A DNA stretch of 64,000 nucleotides, from assembly GCA_019400425.1 (NCBI GenBank), contig JAFREE010000104.1:22599-86598 (forward strand), read 5' to 3'. Source of the stretch: Hymenochaete sp. R1 (Eukaryota > Basidiomycota > Agaricomycetes > Hymenochaetales > Hymenochaetaceae). Below, piece by piece: positions 35,514 to 46,553 of this stretch; the stretch's first letter is position 1, and each line of letters opens with the position of its first letter. Below the pieces are notes generated by a model. The model ran no database searches, was not told where the DNA came from, and saw only the letters and a list, made by a program, of their open reading frames with translations. Both the position numbers and the translations under genes were made by a program.

Positions 35514-36285
35514 TCAAGTGTAGTCTCGCTTGATACGCTCGAGCATTGCTTCCATTCGTAGCTTCATGTTAGGCTGACCACGGGCGTGCGAGCTTCCTCG
35601 TCCGTCCCGGAACGATCCTCTCGTGTTCACTCGAGACTCGTTTGAACGCCCGCCAACTGACATTGTTGATTGCTTCCTGTCCTTGTCCGACCGTTGGTGG
35701 CCGGCCGAGTCTCGATTAACAGCACTTCGTTTGCGACGATGCAGAGGATCAGCTTTAAAATTGTGCAACGACTCTCGAGAGTAGGCCTTTCGCGTGAGCT
35801 CGCGCAAGAATGCTTTCTTGTTTTCGTCTTCGTTTCTGTTCTCTAGATTATCCGAAGGTTGCTCTCGAGGATCGTAACGAGTCTTGCCCTTCTTGGACAA
35901 GTCGTGTTTCTGAGCAGGTGACTTTTCGGGTTGATGTTCTTTGGCATCGACATCCGATCCAACCTCTGAGTCGGGCGAAAAGGAGTTTTCATCCTCGTTC
36001 TCATTTGCAGAGGCAGGTGCGTCTGACTGCACATCCGACATTGGTTGGTTCGTCTTCGCAGGCGCAACCAATCCTTCCTTGCGCTTCTGCGCTCTCCATT
36101 GGCTTTTCAGTTTTTGCTTTTCGATCCATTGTTTCTTGAGTTTCTCCGCTGAATGGAAACATAGTTTCAGAGACAAATCGTCAATTAAATTTTCCTAGCC
36201 ACTTACCTCTCGCTTTCGGCAGATGCTGAAATGTTGGGACGGTTTTCTTCTTCCAAACTACTGACTCCTTTGCCTTCGCTACCAT
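35514..36285 (-). CDS. FYV7: FYV7-like rRNA-processing protein
   Basis: Two exons (36207-36285 and 35514-36148) give 237 aa. Fyv7 works in 18S rRNA maturation in the nucleolus. The N-terminus reads VWKKKTVPTFQHLPKARAEK and runs into the lysine-rich helix KQKLKSQWRAQKRKEGL, the family core. The middle 120 residues are charged and disordered. The C-terminus has a conserved-looking RGQPNMKLRMEAMLERIKRD helix. The assignment rests on the core helix and overall layout and is moderate. It is divergent from the eIF1 gene with 290 bp between starts. Confidence 0.6.
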
Positions 36286-36575
36286 ATCGAATAAATGATA
36301 CCGGCTCCTAGCACAATTTTGAGGTGAAAGAAGTCGTAAAAAGCGGAAGTGCTTCAAGTTGGAGGAGGAGTCGATCGATCGGAGCCGTAGAAAGTCGAAG
36401 CGGTGCTCGAGTTACGTAAGAGAGGTGGTGCTCACAGATGACTAGATCTGGAATTTGCCCCAATTCGTCTCTCAATCTTCAACCACTTTCATCTTCCTTC
36501 GTCGTAGTCTTCGACCTCTTTCATTCAAATCCACCAAAACACACATACACTTTCGTCGCATAAGACCGCCGTTTT

Positions 36576-37183
36576 ATGAACGTCGATAACCTTCAGACCT
36601 TTGGTAAGCAGACAGTTCTTATCTCGAGTGTTCGTGGGCCGCGGGTACTTATCGATCATGAACGTTGGCCACGCTCCTTCGCTTCCTTTGCCTAGACCCC
36701 CTCCAGGATGATCTTCTAGGAGAGACAGACGACGTCGGATCCCAGAAAGAGCACATTCACATTCGTATTCAGCAGCGTAACGGTAGAAAGACGCTCACCA
36801 CTCTCCAAGGGTTGGGCAAAGGTGCGCAGTCCCTCCCATCAATCTGCTTTTGATGGTCAATTTTCAGTCTGACACATGACTCTACTATAGAGTATGACCT
36901 TAAGAAGATCCTGAAGGCTTTCAAGAAGGTTCGTTTGTCGTTATCAAATGCAACACCTTCAAAGTCGTGTTTGCTTCCATCGTCGTCGCCACTTCATTTC
37001 TCACGTCTTGTCATAAAAAATTAATTCATTTTCCCATAGGAATTCGCATGCAACGGCAACATTGTTGAGGATGCAGAGCTTGGCCAAGTCATTCAACTTC
37101 AAGGCGATCAGCGCCAGAAGATTAACAATTTCCTCGTCGAACAGGGAGTTGAGAGGAATACCATCAACGTGCATGGATTCTGA
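36576..37183 (+). CDS. SUI1: Translation initiation factor eIF1
   Basis: Exons 36576-36603, 36696-36821, 36891-36928 and 37040-37183 give 111 aa, the normal length. eIF1 sits near the P site of the 40S subunit and guards start-codon choice. After a short N-tail (NVDNLQTFDPL) the SUI1 fold follows: HIHIRIQQRNGRKTLTTLQGL, then DLKKILKAFKKEFACNGNIV, then GQVIQLQGDQRQKINNFL, ending NVHGF. Every exon join keeps frame. The protein is one of the most conserved in the window. Confidence 0.96.
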
Positions 37184-37622
37184 TCATCCCTTATCCGATT
37201 TCATTCCTGGGTCGTGTCCTTCGCTTCCCCTATGTACACATCTTCTCAATCGGGTTCCTTTTGAATGCCCCGATGTCTTTAAACTGCGCTTGTTGCCGTT
37301 AGGCTCGCATATATGCAGGCTTCGGTGGCACGTTGGTGCTGTACGATCGATTGATTCCGTCTCCTGTACTATTCCTTATCTTGAACGTCTGTATGAAATA
37401 AAGCCACGTATTGTGCGAAATTGGGTTCGAAAAAATAGCGACCGTGCTCCTTCGTCAGCAACACCACCAACGCAGCAAACATGGTCCAAGTTTATTCCGA
37501 AAAGGACTCAAGTTGTGGAAAGAGTTGACATTAATGATACCCTGCCTACAAGCTCTATAGTCACAGTGTCGGTAGTTTTGATGGGAAAAGGCATCGAGCG
37601 AGGATACCCAACCTGCTCGCAA
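37184..37622. other. Intergenic region between convergent SUI1 and TRM1
   Basis: Holds the two 3' flanks. A 226-codon + frame (37062-37742) overlaps both genes in the wrong frame and is a shadow. Confidence 0.5.
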
Positions 37623-40106
37623 TCACTTATCCCGGTCCTCTCTTCTCCTTTTCCCGGTCGCTCGGGAACCAGGCCCCCAATTTGGCGTCGGATTCTGCTG
37701 ATACCTCACAATTTTCACCTTCGCAGACTGGAGAGCCAATGATTGAGGATGGTCCTCGAAATTGGCTTCGAATCTAGAACAAATAAAGATTTGGCAGTTA
37801 TATGTCAGTTTCAGTCTGCTATTATCTGAGATTGCGAACGTTGCAGCACAGGGGACGGTAAAAATAGAATAAAAAAGGTTGGACCATACCTCGGAGATTT
37901 GGCATGCAAGTGATACGATGGAGATGACTCCGATATGCTTTCCTTCTTCACTGGATTTTCTTTGATCCAGCAACGCATGATGTCATGGATATCTTGACGT
38001 GTTGCAGTCGTCTTGAGCGATCCTGCGAGTGCATGTGAACGAGAGACTGGGAAGTTGGCATGGAGGAGAGCGTTTCTGTAACGTAGAAAGTTGAGATCGT
38101 GTCAGAATGCATGGCGATGAATATCTTGAAAGAATGTTAACGAGAAATTTCTACGAACGAGACTTCGTCTAAAGAGGGTGAGACGCAGTGAAAGATCCCC
38201 GCAAGGCGACCCGGAGTGAAGTAGAAGGGTGTGTCCAATTCCTGAAGTCGGATTAAACGTGAATGAGTAATCAAATTATAGAAGAAAGGTGGAAGCAGAG
38301 AACATACCTCTTTCGCCAGCGTGAGCATTCCCTTCATGCGCATCGCCGTGCCGTATTTCGTAGGGTCTTCGTTAACATGCCCAAGAACCTTCGCGGCAAA
38401 ATCGGGATTGTGCAGCGGGCCTGACCACATTGGACCTGCAAGGTGTAGTACGCTCGCGCATTCCGGACATTTATCTCCTACGGGAGGACCGGTTTTTTGT
38501 TTGTACAAGAGGTTCGTTTGACCATTCTTCTCGGATACCTTTTCTATCACTTTTCCAAGAGGCTGCTCGTAGAATGACTGACACCCAGAACAGACGTAGA
38601 AGGTTGATGTTTTACTACAAAGTGTGGCCGAATGAGCATGATGAGAAGACTTGCAGGTTCAACGAGTGGGTCTCACCTGGCGACTTTCTTGACTTCTGAA
38701 GGTCCGCTTTGTATCTGGATGAAGAGGCGGACGTAGAAGTCGATGGATAGGGATAGTAGAGGCTGGATGTAGCGCCCGTATCTTGCAGCTGAAGTTGAGA
38801 CGGAGTGAAGAACAAGCCTCAGGGCCTTCGCGTTAGATTAGACGTGACCTGATTTCTATCTCGACGAATGAGCTTACAGCCTCATGGCAATACTCCGCCT
38901 TGATGGGTATACCTCCATAGTTTGAAAAGCTGGCACGTAGGTATGAATGACCACCGAGTTTGTAAGGAGTACGAAAACTACTGACCACTTTTCTGGATAA
39001 TTGTTGGTTGCTAGGACCTGCATGTCCGTGCAGGTAACGCAAAGTAGCCCGCCGTCGTTGACACATTGTACAGCGGCATCGATGAAAGGTGCAGCCGTAC
39101 CGTAAGGATCCAAATCAACACAGTCAACTCGGGTCCTATCGGCACGGTGGGAGTACATGAGTGCACTTCCGGAGACAAATTATGTCATTAATGACGGTGA
39201 ATGAATAACACTGAAACTGGCTCACCAAGCATCGCCTTCGTTTATCCGTACCAACGTTTTATGTTCCGTTCCTCGAGTCTTTTCCATGCAGGTTTGCATT
39301 CCATTGCTTTCAGGAAGTGTAGCAGATTGTTCAGACCATACATTGAGGCCATTGAGCTCCACGTTTCGTTTGATAGCTTCAACAGCGGCAGAGGATAAGT
39401 CATTAGCGATAACATCCCTGATTAAATCAGGGATTAGATATTGTCCACTGGAGAGAGTGTTTCCCTATGACGCACTTGACTTGCGGTATTTCCTTCGCAT
39501 ACCTGATAGCTCGAAGACCTGTCGCCGATAGTGCCTCCAAGATTGTAATCTTCTGAGGGAGATACTACATTTGACTTTAGTAATTGTGCATCAGAAAGAA
39601 AAAGAGATGGTTAACTTTCTCGGCCATCGACTCGACTGGGTTTTGTTTGGATTCTCCTTCAACTCTAGCGAGATGCGGTTCCGTCTGTGCGACCTTCGCG
39701 GTACTCGTGTCCATCATAGGTACATCCCCGTTTTGTTCTTGCATCTCGGTTTCTTCAGGCGTCGCATCCGCTAGTCAAACGACGAGATGCTTAGGAATCG
39801 GAAGCTTTGGCAAGATACCTGCTCACCCTTCAGCCTTTTGTTTCTTTTCCTCCTAATCTTTCCCGCCTTTTCCCTTTCCAACCGTTCTTCGAATCGTTTT
39901 TTCCTCTCCTCTTCTTTAAGTTCACCCCAAATTCGGATACATGCGACGCTTAAATCGCGATTGAACTCTTGAACGGGATTTAGGAACGCTTCGTCCGTCG
40001 AGGGCAGGAGGATGCGCGCGCTATTTTCTTTGTGCAGCTTAAAGCCTTCGGGTACCTGCGTGCTCGACTGCGAAGTCGTGCAATTAGACGAGCTTAAAGT
40101 CGACAT
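37623..40106 (-). CDS. TRM1: tRNA (guanine-26-N2) dimethyltransferase TRM1
   Basis: Eleven exons (39827-40106, 39616-39770, 39476-39552, 39226-39417, 38986-39165, 38878-38929, 38677-38825, 38308-38614, 38159-38241, 37890-38075, 37623-37773) give 603 aa. Trm1 makes m2,2G26 in nuclear and mitochondrial tRNAs. Motifs in order: [27 protein letters not shown], the SAM loop [21 protein letters not shown], the catalytic-site strand [15 protein letters not shown] and TCTDMQVL. Then come EYCHEAALRLVL and [12 protein letters not shown], a cysteine pair region (CSGCQ and CPEC), and the C-terminal [15 protein letters not shown]. All joins are phase-consistent. A basic linker near residue 85 could act as a nuclear signal. 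Confidence 0.95.
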
Positions 40107-40853
40107 TCGGAACGGTAGAAGTTCTCTATAAACAGAAGGACAGCGGGATATATACAGTGAGATGGGCAACGCCCTCGGAAACCTGGTGCGAAGCAGAATC
40201 TTGCGAGAGACAGTGGGTAGCTTTAGGCACTAGGATATTGAAAGTCCGTGTAATGGCGATGAGATCCGGAAGCGGGTCGTTGAATGTTTCGCCCGAGAAG
40301 TTCCAAGAAAGTTCGAGACCGAGTCAGCACTGTCACGGACCTCCGAGTCCCCTCACGGTGACGGTTTGGCTTGGATCGCAGAAACGAGAAATCAATTTTG
40401 GGAAAGACTGGGTCACGTGAGAAAGCTAAATCGTGGGAACTTGGAAGAGAGCGCATGCCAAAGTGAAGTGGGGCGCTTGTTCCCTGACTTTCTCCAGTAG
40501 ACCAGTACACACCTCAATCCATTGGCATACCGTATATTCCAGGTTGTTTCTCTTCTTTTAAAGTGAAAAGGAGGAATGTTCGAGGCCCCTTTACACGTCT
40601 GCTTGGTTCAAGTTTGCGTTAAGTACTTTTTCAAAGTTGTCTCACTTTTGTAGGTTTGACGCCCGTGACGAGTACCCGCTTACGGTCCGAATAATTCATC
40701 TCATCATGCCCCCGGCCACTTATCAACAAGTTTTATACATATCAATATAGATGGATCTCCTGAACCTCACATCATCTGATGAATCCAGCAAAAGGCACAG
40801 ACGCTACAAAAGATGAGAGCTATTCCTACACATAAGCTGCTTGGGGAGATAAA
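40107..40853. other. Intergenic region upstream of TRM1
   Basis: No coding frame with family features. A CACGTG site lies at 40414-40419, about 310 bp before the TRM1 start. Confidence 0.45.
40414..40419. promoter_or_regulatory. CACGTG palindrome upstream of TRM1
   Basis: Found as GTCACGTGAG. The same core recurs in several other promoters of the window. bHLH factors such as yeast Cbf1 bind this sequence; the factor here is unknown. Confidence 0.35.
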
Positions 40854-41462
40854 CTACGAGGGCACCCCTAATCCTGTCATTTTCGAACTCTCCATCATCT
40901 TCAAGTTCTTATCAACTGACTCCCCTTCCTCTCCCAAAATGATTTTTGCATACTCGAGCCACCTCTCTCTCCTTTCGTTTATCGCTGCCTCATCCCTGCT
41001 CTTGTACCGACGGGCGACTGCGAGCTCGAAAGTCAAGCAAGTGATTTTCGCCAACAATACTTCCTTCCTGAGTTCTACATCGTTGCCTGAGGATTGTGAT
41101 CGCCCACCGCTGGTTAGCTTTGCGAGCACGGCACTCCAATGTTCAACAGGTTTCTTTGGAACGTCCTCAGGCTGCATGAACTGATAAGTACTCCCGGCAA
41201 GTTTCCAGTTGTAAAGAGCAATGATGCAGCGAGCGATGTCGGTACTACGAGGCAGGTCTGCATCAGATTTGGACGTGGCTAGGTTATCTTCAGCGAGTTG
41301 AAGAGCATTGCGTATGCTGGATTTAGTTGGGTTGCCAGAGCTGAGGCTTTCTTTCTCTTGTTGAACGAGCTTGTCAACCGCGCTGAGGTCCGAGTCCTTA
41401 GGCAAAGATTGATTGCTCTTTTTTTGTTTCTTGGATAGGTTAGATGAGCTTTGGTCCGACAT
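40854..41462 (-). CDS. Uncharacterised 202-residue soluble protein
   Basis: A single uninterrupted frame with a good start (ATGTCGGACCAAAGC) and no TM segment. The first 40 residues are charged and disordered (KKQKKSNQSLPKD). The rest looks helical: VDKLVQQEKESL, then ALQLAEDNL, then a middle with WKLAGSTYQFMQPEDVPKK and WSAVLAKL. A long charged helix near the end contains RRYKSRDEAAINERRERW. I do not recognise a family. Codon use and the absence of introns are compatible with a real small gene. The helical pattern suggests a subunit of a protein complex, which is inference only. Confidence 0.6.
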   Translation of the reverse strand: MSDQSSSNLSKKQKKSNQSLPKDSDLSAVDKLVQQEKESLSSGNPTKSSIRNALQLAEDNLATSKSDADLPRSTDIARCIIALYNWKLAGSTYQFMQPEDVPKKPVEHWSAVLAKLTSGGRSQSSGNDVELRKEVLLAKITCLTFELAVARRYKSRDEAAINERRERWLEYAKIILGEEGESVDKNLKMMESSKMTGLGVPS

Positions 41463-42074
41463 TGTCGGTTGGCTGTTGGTATTCGTGTATGAGTGATGCG
41501 GAGAAAGAGAAGGCAGCTGGATGACGTGGGCTTCAAAGGGGGTCTTGCTATAAGTACCTAAAGCATCATTGCAATGTATTAAGGTTAATTTGCGTGTCCA
41601 CGTAACGTGTTAGTGGGAAAACTTATAAAGGCAAAACACATTGCTCTGCCATTACCTGTAAGAAGAAAGTACATAGATGGGTAAGGCAAATATATATACC
41701 TAAAACATCTGGAGGTCTGAGTTGTGCAAGAACGCCAGTGTAACGAGGTTTCATGAACCGACCATGTCCGAGACCAATCAATGATATGCAGTAGCGCACT
41801 TGACGTTGACTTTGACTCCATTAAGCTTCCAGCGTAGATTGACCACGGTAAATATCAGTTCCATTAGTGCCCCGAATGGAATTATCCAGCCAGCTCTCCC
41901 GCACCCCGGCGTGTCTTACACTGTGTCGTGGATCGTTGTCTGGAACAATTGTTCTGAGCGAGATTTTTATGGCATGAATCAATCACATATCGTAAGCGAC
42001 ATACCGTGTCCAAAGTAATGAAGTATCATAACTGACATATTTGCAAGAAATTCAGTCGAGCACAATCAAATAGG
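41463..42074. other. Intergenic region between two minus-strand genes
   Basis: No supported gene. It contains the promoter of the 202-residue protein and the 3' flank of SNRNP27. Confidence 0.45.
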
Positions 42075-42899
42075 TTATTTTATTCGATCCAAAGGCCTGT
42101 TGAATCCGCCACGTCTGTTCATGTACTGACGCCATTGTCGTTGCTTCTTGACGTTCGCCCCGCCTTCCTCGTTACCAGCTATATTCTTTCCCTGAAAACA
42201 CCACATTAGGTATGGAAATGATTTGATCATACAATAACATGGCACAAACCTTTGTCGTGCCAAATCCACCGAAGCCCAGCATACCCATCATAGCAGCGTC
42301 ATCTGCATTTTCGGCGTCCATGGGCTCCCCTTCATCTACATCCGCCTCGCCTTCCTCCCTTCTGTCATAGTCAGGATCAAGGTTGACACGGCCGTTCTGC
42401 GTGGGCTTGGAGGGAGGGGGAACAATCTTGGACACGGGTTCAGGTTCGTCTCGCTGAGTGCGAGGCGGGGGTACATTCCGCAGTCGGGATTCATTTTTAT
42501 CCCTCACATCTCGATGTCTGTCTTCAACCTGCTCTCTATCCTTCTCGCGCCTGTCTCCATGGCGTGCGCGGTCTGCGTGTATAAAAAGTGCATTAATGAA
42601 TGTCTAGCACGTTCTAAGCAATATCATCAATACACACCTCGATAGTCGCGGTTGTCATCTTTTCGCCTGGGGCTTCGAGATCTGCTCCTCCTCCCATAAT
42701 TTGAACCCCGTCCTCTATCTCCTCCCCTCCTGTGGTCTCTGTCCTTGTCTCGCTCTCGGTCACGGTCGCGATCCCTACGGTCGCCTCGGTCTCGATCGCG
42801 GTCTCTTCTATCCCAGTCCCTATCCTTATTTCCATCTCGGCGGTCTCTATCACGTTCCGAACTTCTGTCTCGTCGTCTCCCAGAGTCCCTGCCCGACAT
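42075..42899 (-). CDS. SNRNP27: U4/U6.U5 tri-snRNP 27-kDa protein (SNRNP27)
   Basis: Exons 42638-42899, 42250-42572 and 42075-42191 give 233 aa. The protein belongs to the tri-snRNP and helps 5' splice-site choice during spliceosome activation. The first 90 residues are an almost pure Arg-Asp repeat with an RSRSRSPRR patch, the RS-like domain. The conserved C-terminal block begins at MMGMLGFGGFGTTKGK and ends QYMNRRGGFNRPLDRIK, the family signature that contacts U6 and Prp8. The last intron interrupts this block at the TTK-GK junction. The gene is divergent from PIG-M with 136 bp between starts. Confidence 0.94.
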
Positions 42900-42975
42900 G
42901 TAGATGGTGGTCAACGGTCAATGTTGGTGAGGCCTCCGCGCACACTTGCACGCACACCGCGGTTCTCTCGAAATT

Positions 42976-42981
42976 CACGTG
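42976..42981. promoter_or_regulatory. CACGTG palindrome in the SNRNP27/PIG-M shared promoter
   Basis: Occurs as TTCACGTGAT, 77 bp from the SNRNP27 start codon and 55 bp from the PIG-M start codon. Confidence 0.4.
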
Positions 42982-43035
42982 ATGTACTTCCCAAATCTTG
43001 AGGCCAAACTTTTGCCTCCATCTCTCTGGTCTTTC

Positions 43036-44592
43036 ATGATCTCCATTCCCTCCTCCCTTCAGAATGCTTCGTTCTCATTCGTCGTTGTGCTTTCTCTGGC
43101 CTTGAGGGTTGCTCTCATATTTTATAGTGAATGGCACGATGAGCGGTCTGTCGTGAAATACACAGACATTGACTACACTATCTTCACCGATGCAGCACGC
43201 TTTTTGTTGTGTCCTGAGGCCATTTGCGAACACAATGACGATGGAATCGCTCAAGGGCCTCTCGGAAAGGCGTTGAATATAGGAGAGTGAGTGGAACACG
43301 CTCCTTTTTTTCGTACCATAGCTGAAACCCTGAAAGCCCATACCATCGTGATACGTACCGCTATACGCCACTATTAGCGCTTCTCATGGTACCAAATATA
43401 ACCGTCCACCCTTCATTTGGAAAATACCTCTTTTCGTTATGTGATCTTGTCGTAGGATTTCTCATCTATGAGCTTCTGCGCTCCAATGTTCTCCCTCAAG
43501 CCTACTTCAAAGTAAACCCGGAATCATTAGAACGGAAGGCCAAGCTCTATGCCTCGTTGCACCTCTTCAATCCGATGGTGTTTTCCATTTCCACCAGAGG
43601 CTCTTCAGAAGCAATTCTGGGAGTACTTGTGATTGGGACTCTGTATTTTGCCATGCGCCGGTGGAAGACCCAACGTACATGGGACGCTACTGCAGTCATG
43701 CTTGGGCTCTCCACGCACTGGAAGATTTACCCGTTCATCTACGGCGTGGCTTGCGTCTCTGCAATGGCTGCGGATAAGGCCAGAGGAAGCCCTTCGAGCA
43801 GTACAGCACACCATTTCATAAAGGTCTTACTCTCTCCGCAGACCTTTCGTTTCGCATTCTTGAGCTTCTTCTCGTTCACGCTACTCAATGCGATCATGTA
43901 CCTCAAGTGCGTATCTACTCATTTCTTCTTAAACACGTCACTGATGTATTCGTAGCTGGGGCTACCCTTTCTTGTATGAGACGTACCTCTATCACATCCA
44001 TCGCCTTGACACAGCACACAACTTCTCGCCTTACTGGCTTCCCATTCGCATCGCTCACGAAAACGCGAAGCTTGGTCTTGAACCCGCGTTATGGGAACGC
44101 TTCGTAGAGTCGCCCCTCGCATCATTTGTACCTCAAATGAGTTTAAGCCTGGGATCCGGTTTCCTCATCGCGAGGTACGGGGTCACGCACCTACCGTTTG
44201 CGTGGTTTGTTCAGACTGCGTTTTTCGTGACGTTTAATAAAGTGTGCACATCCCAGGTCAGCGCTTCTTTGTTCGTGTGTGCAATAGAGAGCTAATGCAT
44301 GCTATTGTAGTACTTCCTGTGGTACCTCACTATCTTTCCTCTGGTCCTTCCTTTCCTCGATATTTCATGGCGCAAAGCGTTGGTTATGATTACAGCCTGG
44401 ATCGGGGCTCAAGCTTTATGGCTTAATTTTGCGTATCAGCTGGAATTTCTGAAGCGGGAGGACATGGCTGGGACTGTATGGGGCTTCAGCATGGTATTTC
44501 TGGCAGTGAATTGTTGGGTATTGTACGAGATCGTTCGTGCTTATCGATGGGGCCGGTCATCCTTACTAACAGAAGAGAAAAGGAACGAATAA
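43036..44592 (+). CDS. GPI14: GPI mannosyltransferase I (PIG-M/GPI14)
   Basis: Exons 43036-43286, 43337-43906, 43956-44256 and 44311-44592 give about 467 aa. It adds the first mannose to the GPI anchor precursor in the ER lumen, using dolichol-phosphate-mannose. A first TM segment (SFVVVLSLALRVALIFYS) is followed by the catalytic-loop motif YTDIDYTIFTDAARFL, then DPYHRDTYRYTPLLALL, LFNPMVFSISTRGSSEA and THWKIYPFIYG. The HNFSPYWLP block follows with further TM helices to the C-terminus. The ATG at 43036 gives an N-terminus just before TM1; one at 42982 would add 18 residues. Confidence 0.94.
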
Positions 44593-44689
44593 TCAGAGCG
44601 ATGACGTTCGATATAACTTGTGGTACATATGTCTGTGTGGGTACTAAAATCTGAGTATACAAATGATGTGCGCCTCTTTGGAACGTGGA

Positions 44690-45273
44690 TTATTTCGATA
44701 ACAATCTCTTCTCGATAGCTTCTTTCGTCAAACCCTCTGCTCCATCCCTGACCTCGATTACTTTCTGTACATCGACCTATTGTATCATCAGTGAATAGAA
44801 ACGTATCAGAACATGTCATGTAGTCGCACCGTGTTCTGGAAGTCTATCAAAGCACTGGCATGCAGTGTGAGTAGGCTCGTCTCACTACCAGTCGGAGACC
44901 AGTTGATGAGCAGTAGAGGGTAGTTCGTCCTTCCATCATCGTAGGTCATCTTGTATGATAGTACGACATATCGCGGCGCGTTCTCCGGCAGCTCTAAAGC
45001 GCGGATATCCTTGTCTGGCTTCAAGTGAAATCATTATCGAGCTCACCCTCAGCAAGCTCCTCCATCGATATATCCTCGTACGTCTCATCCTCGACCATAG
45101 TCAAGGATTTCTTGTCGATTTTGACGACCATCGCTGCGCTTGCATCTCGCCTCAATCGGAACTTCCTTAGATCTTGCTTCAGGGTGATAGGAATATCGAC
45201 CGTTTTCGACTAGATTTCAACTGATATGTTGGTCTGCCTGTATATGTGAGACAAATGGCTGTATGCCTACCAT
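44690..45273 (-). CDS. GMF1: Glia maturation factor homologue (ADF/cofilin family, Arp2/3 debranching)
   Basis: Exons 45271-45273, 45047-45209, 44830-45014 and 44690-44776 give 145 aa, the usual size. GMF binds Arp2/3 and removes actin branches. The first coding exon is just the ATG, followed at once by a GTAGGC donor. The protein continues SKTVDIPITLKQDLRKFRLRR. Further features are MVVKIDKKSLTM, LPENAPRYVVLSYKMTYDDGR, PLLLINWSPTGS and the C-terminal helix with GLTKEAIEKRLL. The third exon acceptor was chosen at GCCAG to keep frame. The gene faces CBC2 across a 200-bp promoter. Confidence 0.9.
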
Positions 45274-45360
45274 GATCGTGGCGGCCACTTGCGAACCCGT
45301 TGACGCTACGAGTTGTGGATCTCGCTAGAGCTTTCCAAGCTTTCCGTTTTCCGTTCAATT

Positions 45361-45366
45361 CACGTG
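45361..45366. promoter_or_regulatory. CACGTG palindrome in the GMF1/CBC2 shared promoter
   Basis: Occurs as ATTCACGTGATT between the divergent starts at 45273 and 45474. Confidence 0.4.
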
Positions 45367-45473
45367 ATTTTGTATGGCCATTTCGACTATTTCGGCCAAC
45401 TTCGTTGCTATATATCCTTGAACTCTTTTCCTTCGACCGCCATTCGCCTTATTTGCCTCTATCAAGCTTGGCC

Positions 45474-46414
45474 ATGGCGCACGTCGTATCTCCCTTGGAC
45501 CAACCATCAAATTACAAAGACTCGCAATCTAGACATGATCGACAGCAACAGAACTTATTACTGCAAAAGTCAGCAACCCTCTACGTGCGTCTGCTATTTA
45601 GCTTTCTCATTCATTGGTTTAACCGTTGAGATTATAGGTGGGAAATCTGAGCTTTTATACTACAGAAGAACAGATATACGAACTCTTCTCAAAATGCGCT
45701 AACCAGGAAGAAGGCGGAGGTGTCAAAAGGATTATCATGGGTTTGGACAGAAACACACGGTTCATTTCTTCACTACGTTTTCTTAAACCCCAAGCGCCTA
45801 ATTGGAGACTCGCACCGCAGAACACCGTGTGGCTTCTGCTTTGTCGAATACTATACACACACAGAAGCACTTGCATGCATGCGGTACGTTAGTGGCACAA
45901 AGCTTGACGAGCGTGTCATACGATGTGACCTTGATCCGGGATATCGGGAAGGAAGGCAATTTGGACGCGGGAAAAGTGGTGGTCAGGTACGTTCTCCTTT
46001 ATTACGGTCAGTATTTGTCCTTTAGTTGCTTATCCAATTAATTGACATTGCAGGTCCGAGACGAACACCGCCAAGACTACGATGCTGGTCGGGGAGGTTG
46101 GGGCGCCCAAGCTCAGCGAATTGAAGCCGAGCGGCGGCGAAGGGAAGAGATGGAGAGTCGATATGCTGATGCGCAGACTGGGCCTGGAGCAGTTGCAGGC
46201 GGCGGAGAAGATTGGAAAGCCTCCTCTGTGCCCGAGATGGGGCAAGCGTCGCTCAAACGCGCTCGGTCACCAGAGGAAGAAGAGATTGACGACACTCCCT
46301 TTAGGGTGGTAAGAGTGTTTTACTTTTTTTTATGAAAAAGATAGCTGATGAAATATTTCTCAGGGGAGAATGCGGACAGATAATCAAGAAGACGAGGAGC
46401 CTGAAAGAATGTGA
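45474..46414 (+). CDS. CBC2: Nuclear cap-binding complex small subunit (CBP20)
   Basis: Exons 45474-45584, 45638-45759, 45821-45986, 46054-46308 and 46364-46414 give 234 aa. CBP20 binds the m7G cap of nascent RNAs with CBP80 and steers splicing and export. The RRM shows RNP2 as [20 protein letters not shown] and RNP1 as [15 protein letters not shown], followed by [13 protein letters not shown], whose segment stacks on the cap. [22 protein letters not shown] stretch then gives the conserved Arg/Gly/Asp tail. The C-terminal 80 residues are charged, with RARSPEEEE. It is longer than the human protein at the C-terminus only. Confidence 0.96.
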
Positions 46415-46553
46415 AAGTCACTTCTTCAGTTCCGTGCCCCAGTATTATCCTTCATAATGGCCCTCCGTATTGCCTTTATTTCCGTATTAAAATGTGCATT
46501 AGTTTCATTGTTGAGGGTGAAAAAAAGCCATGCCCATCCAATAAACGGAAATA

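Noticed and set aside
37062..37742. 226-codon + strand ORF
   Set aside because: It overlaps the last eIF1 exon and the last TRM1 exon in wrong frames; both real genes are well supported.
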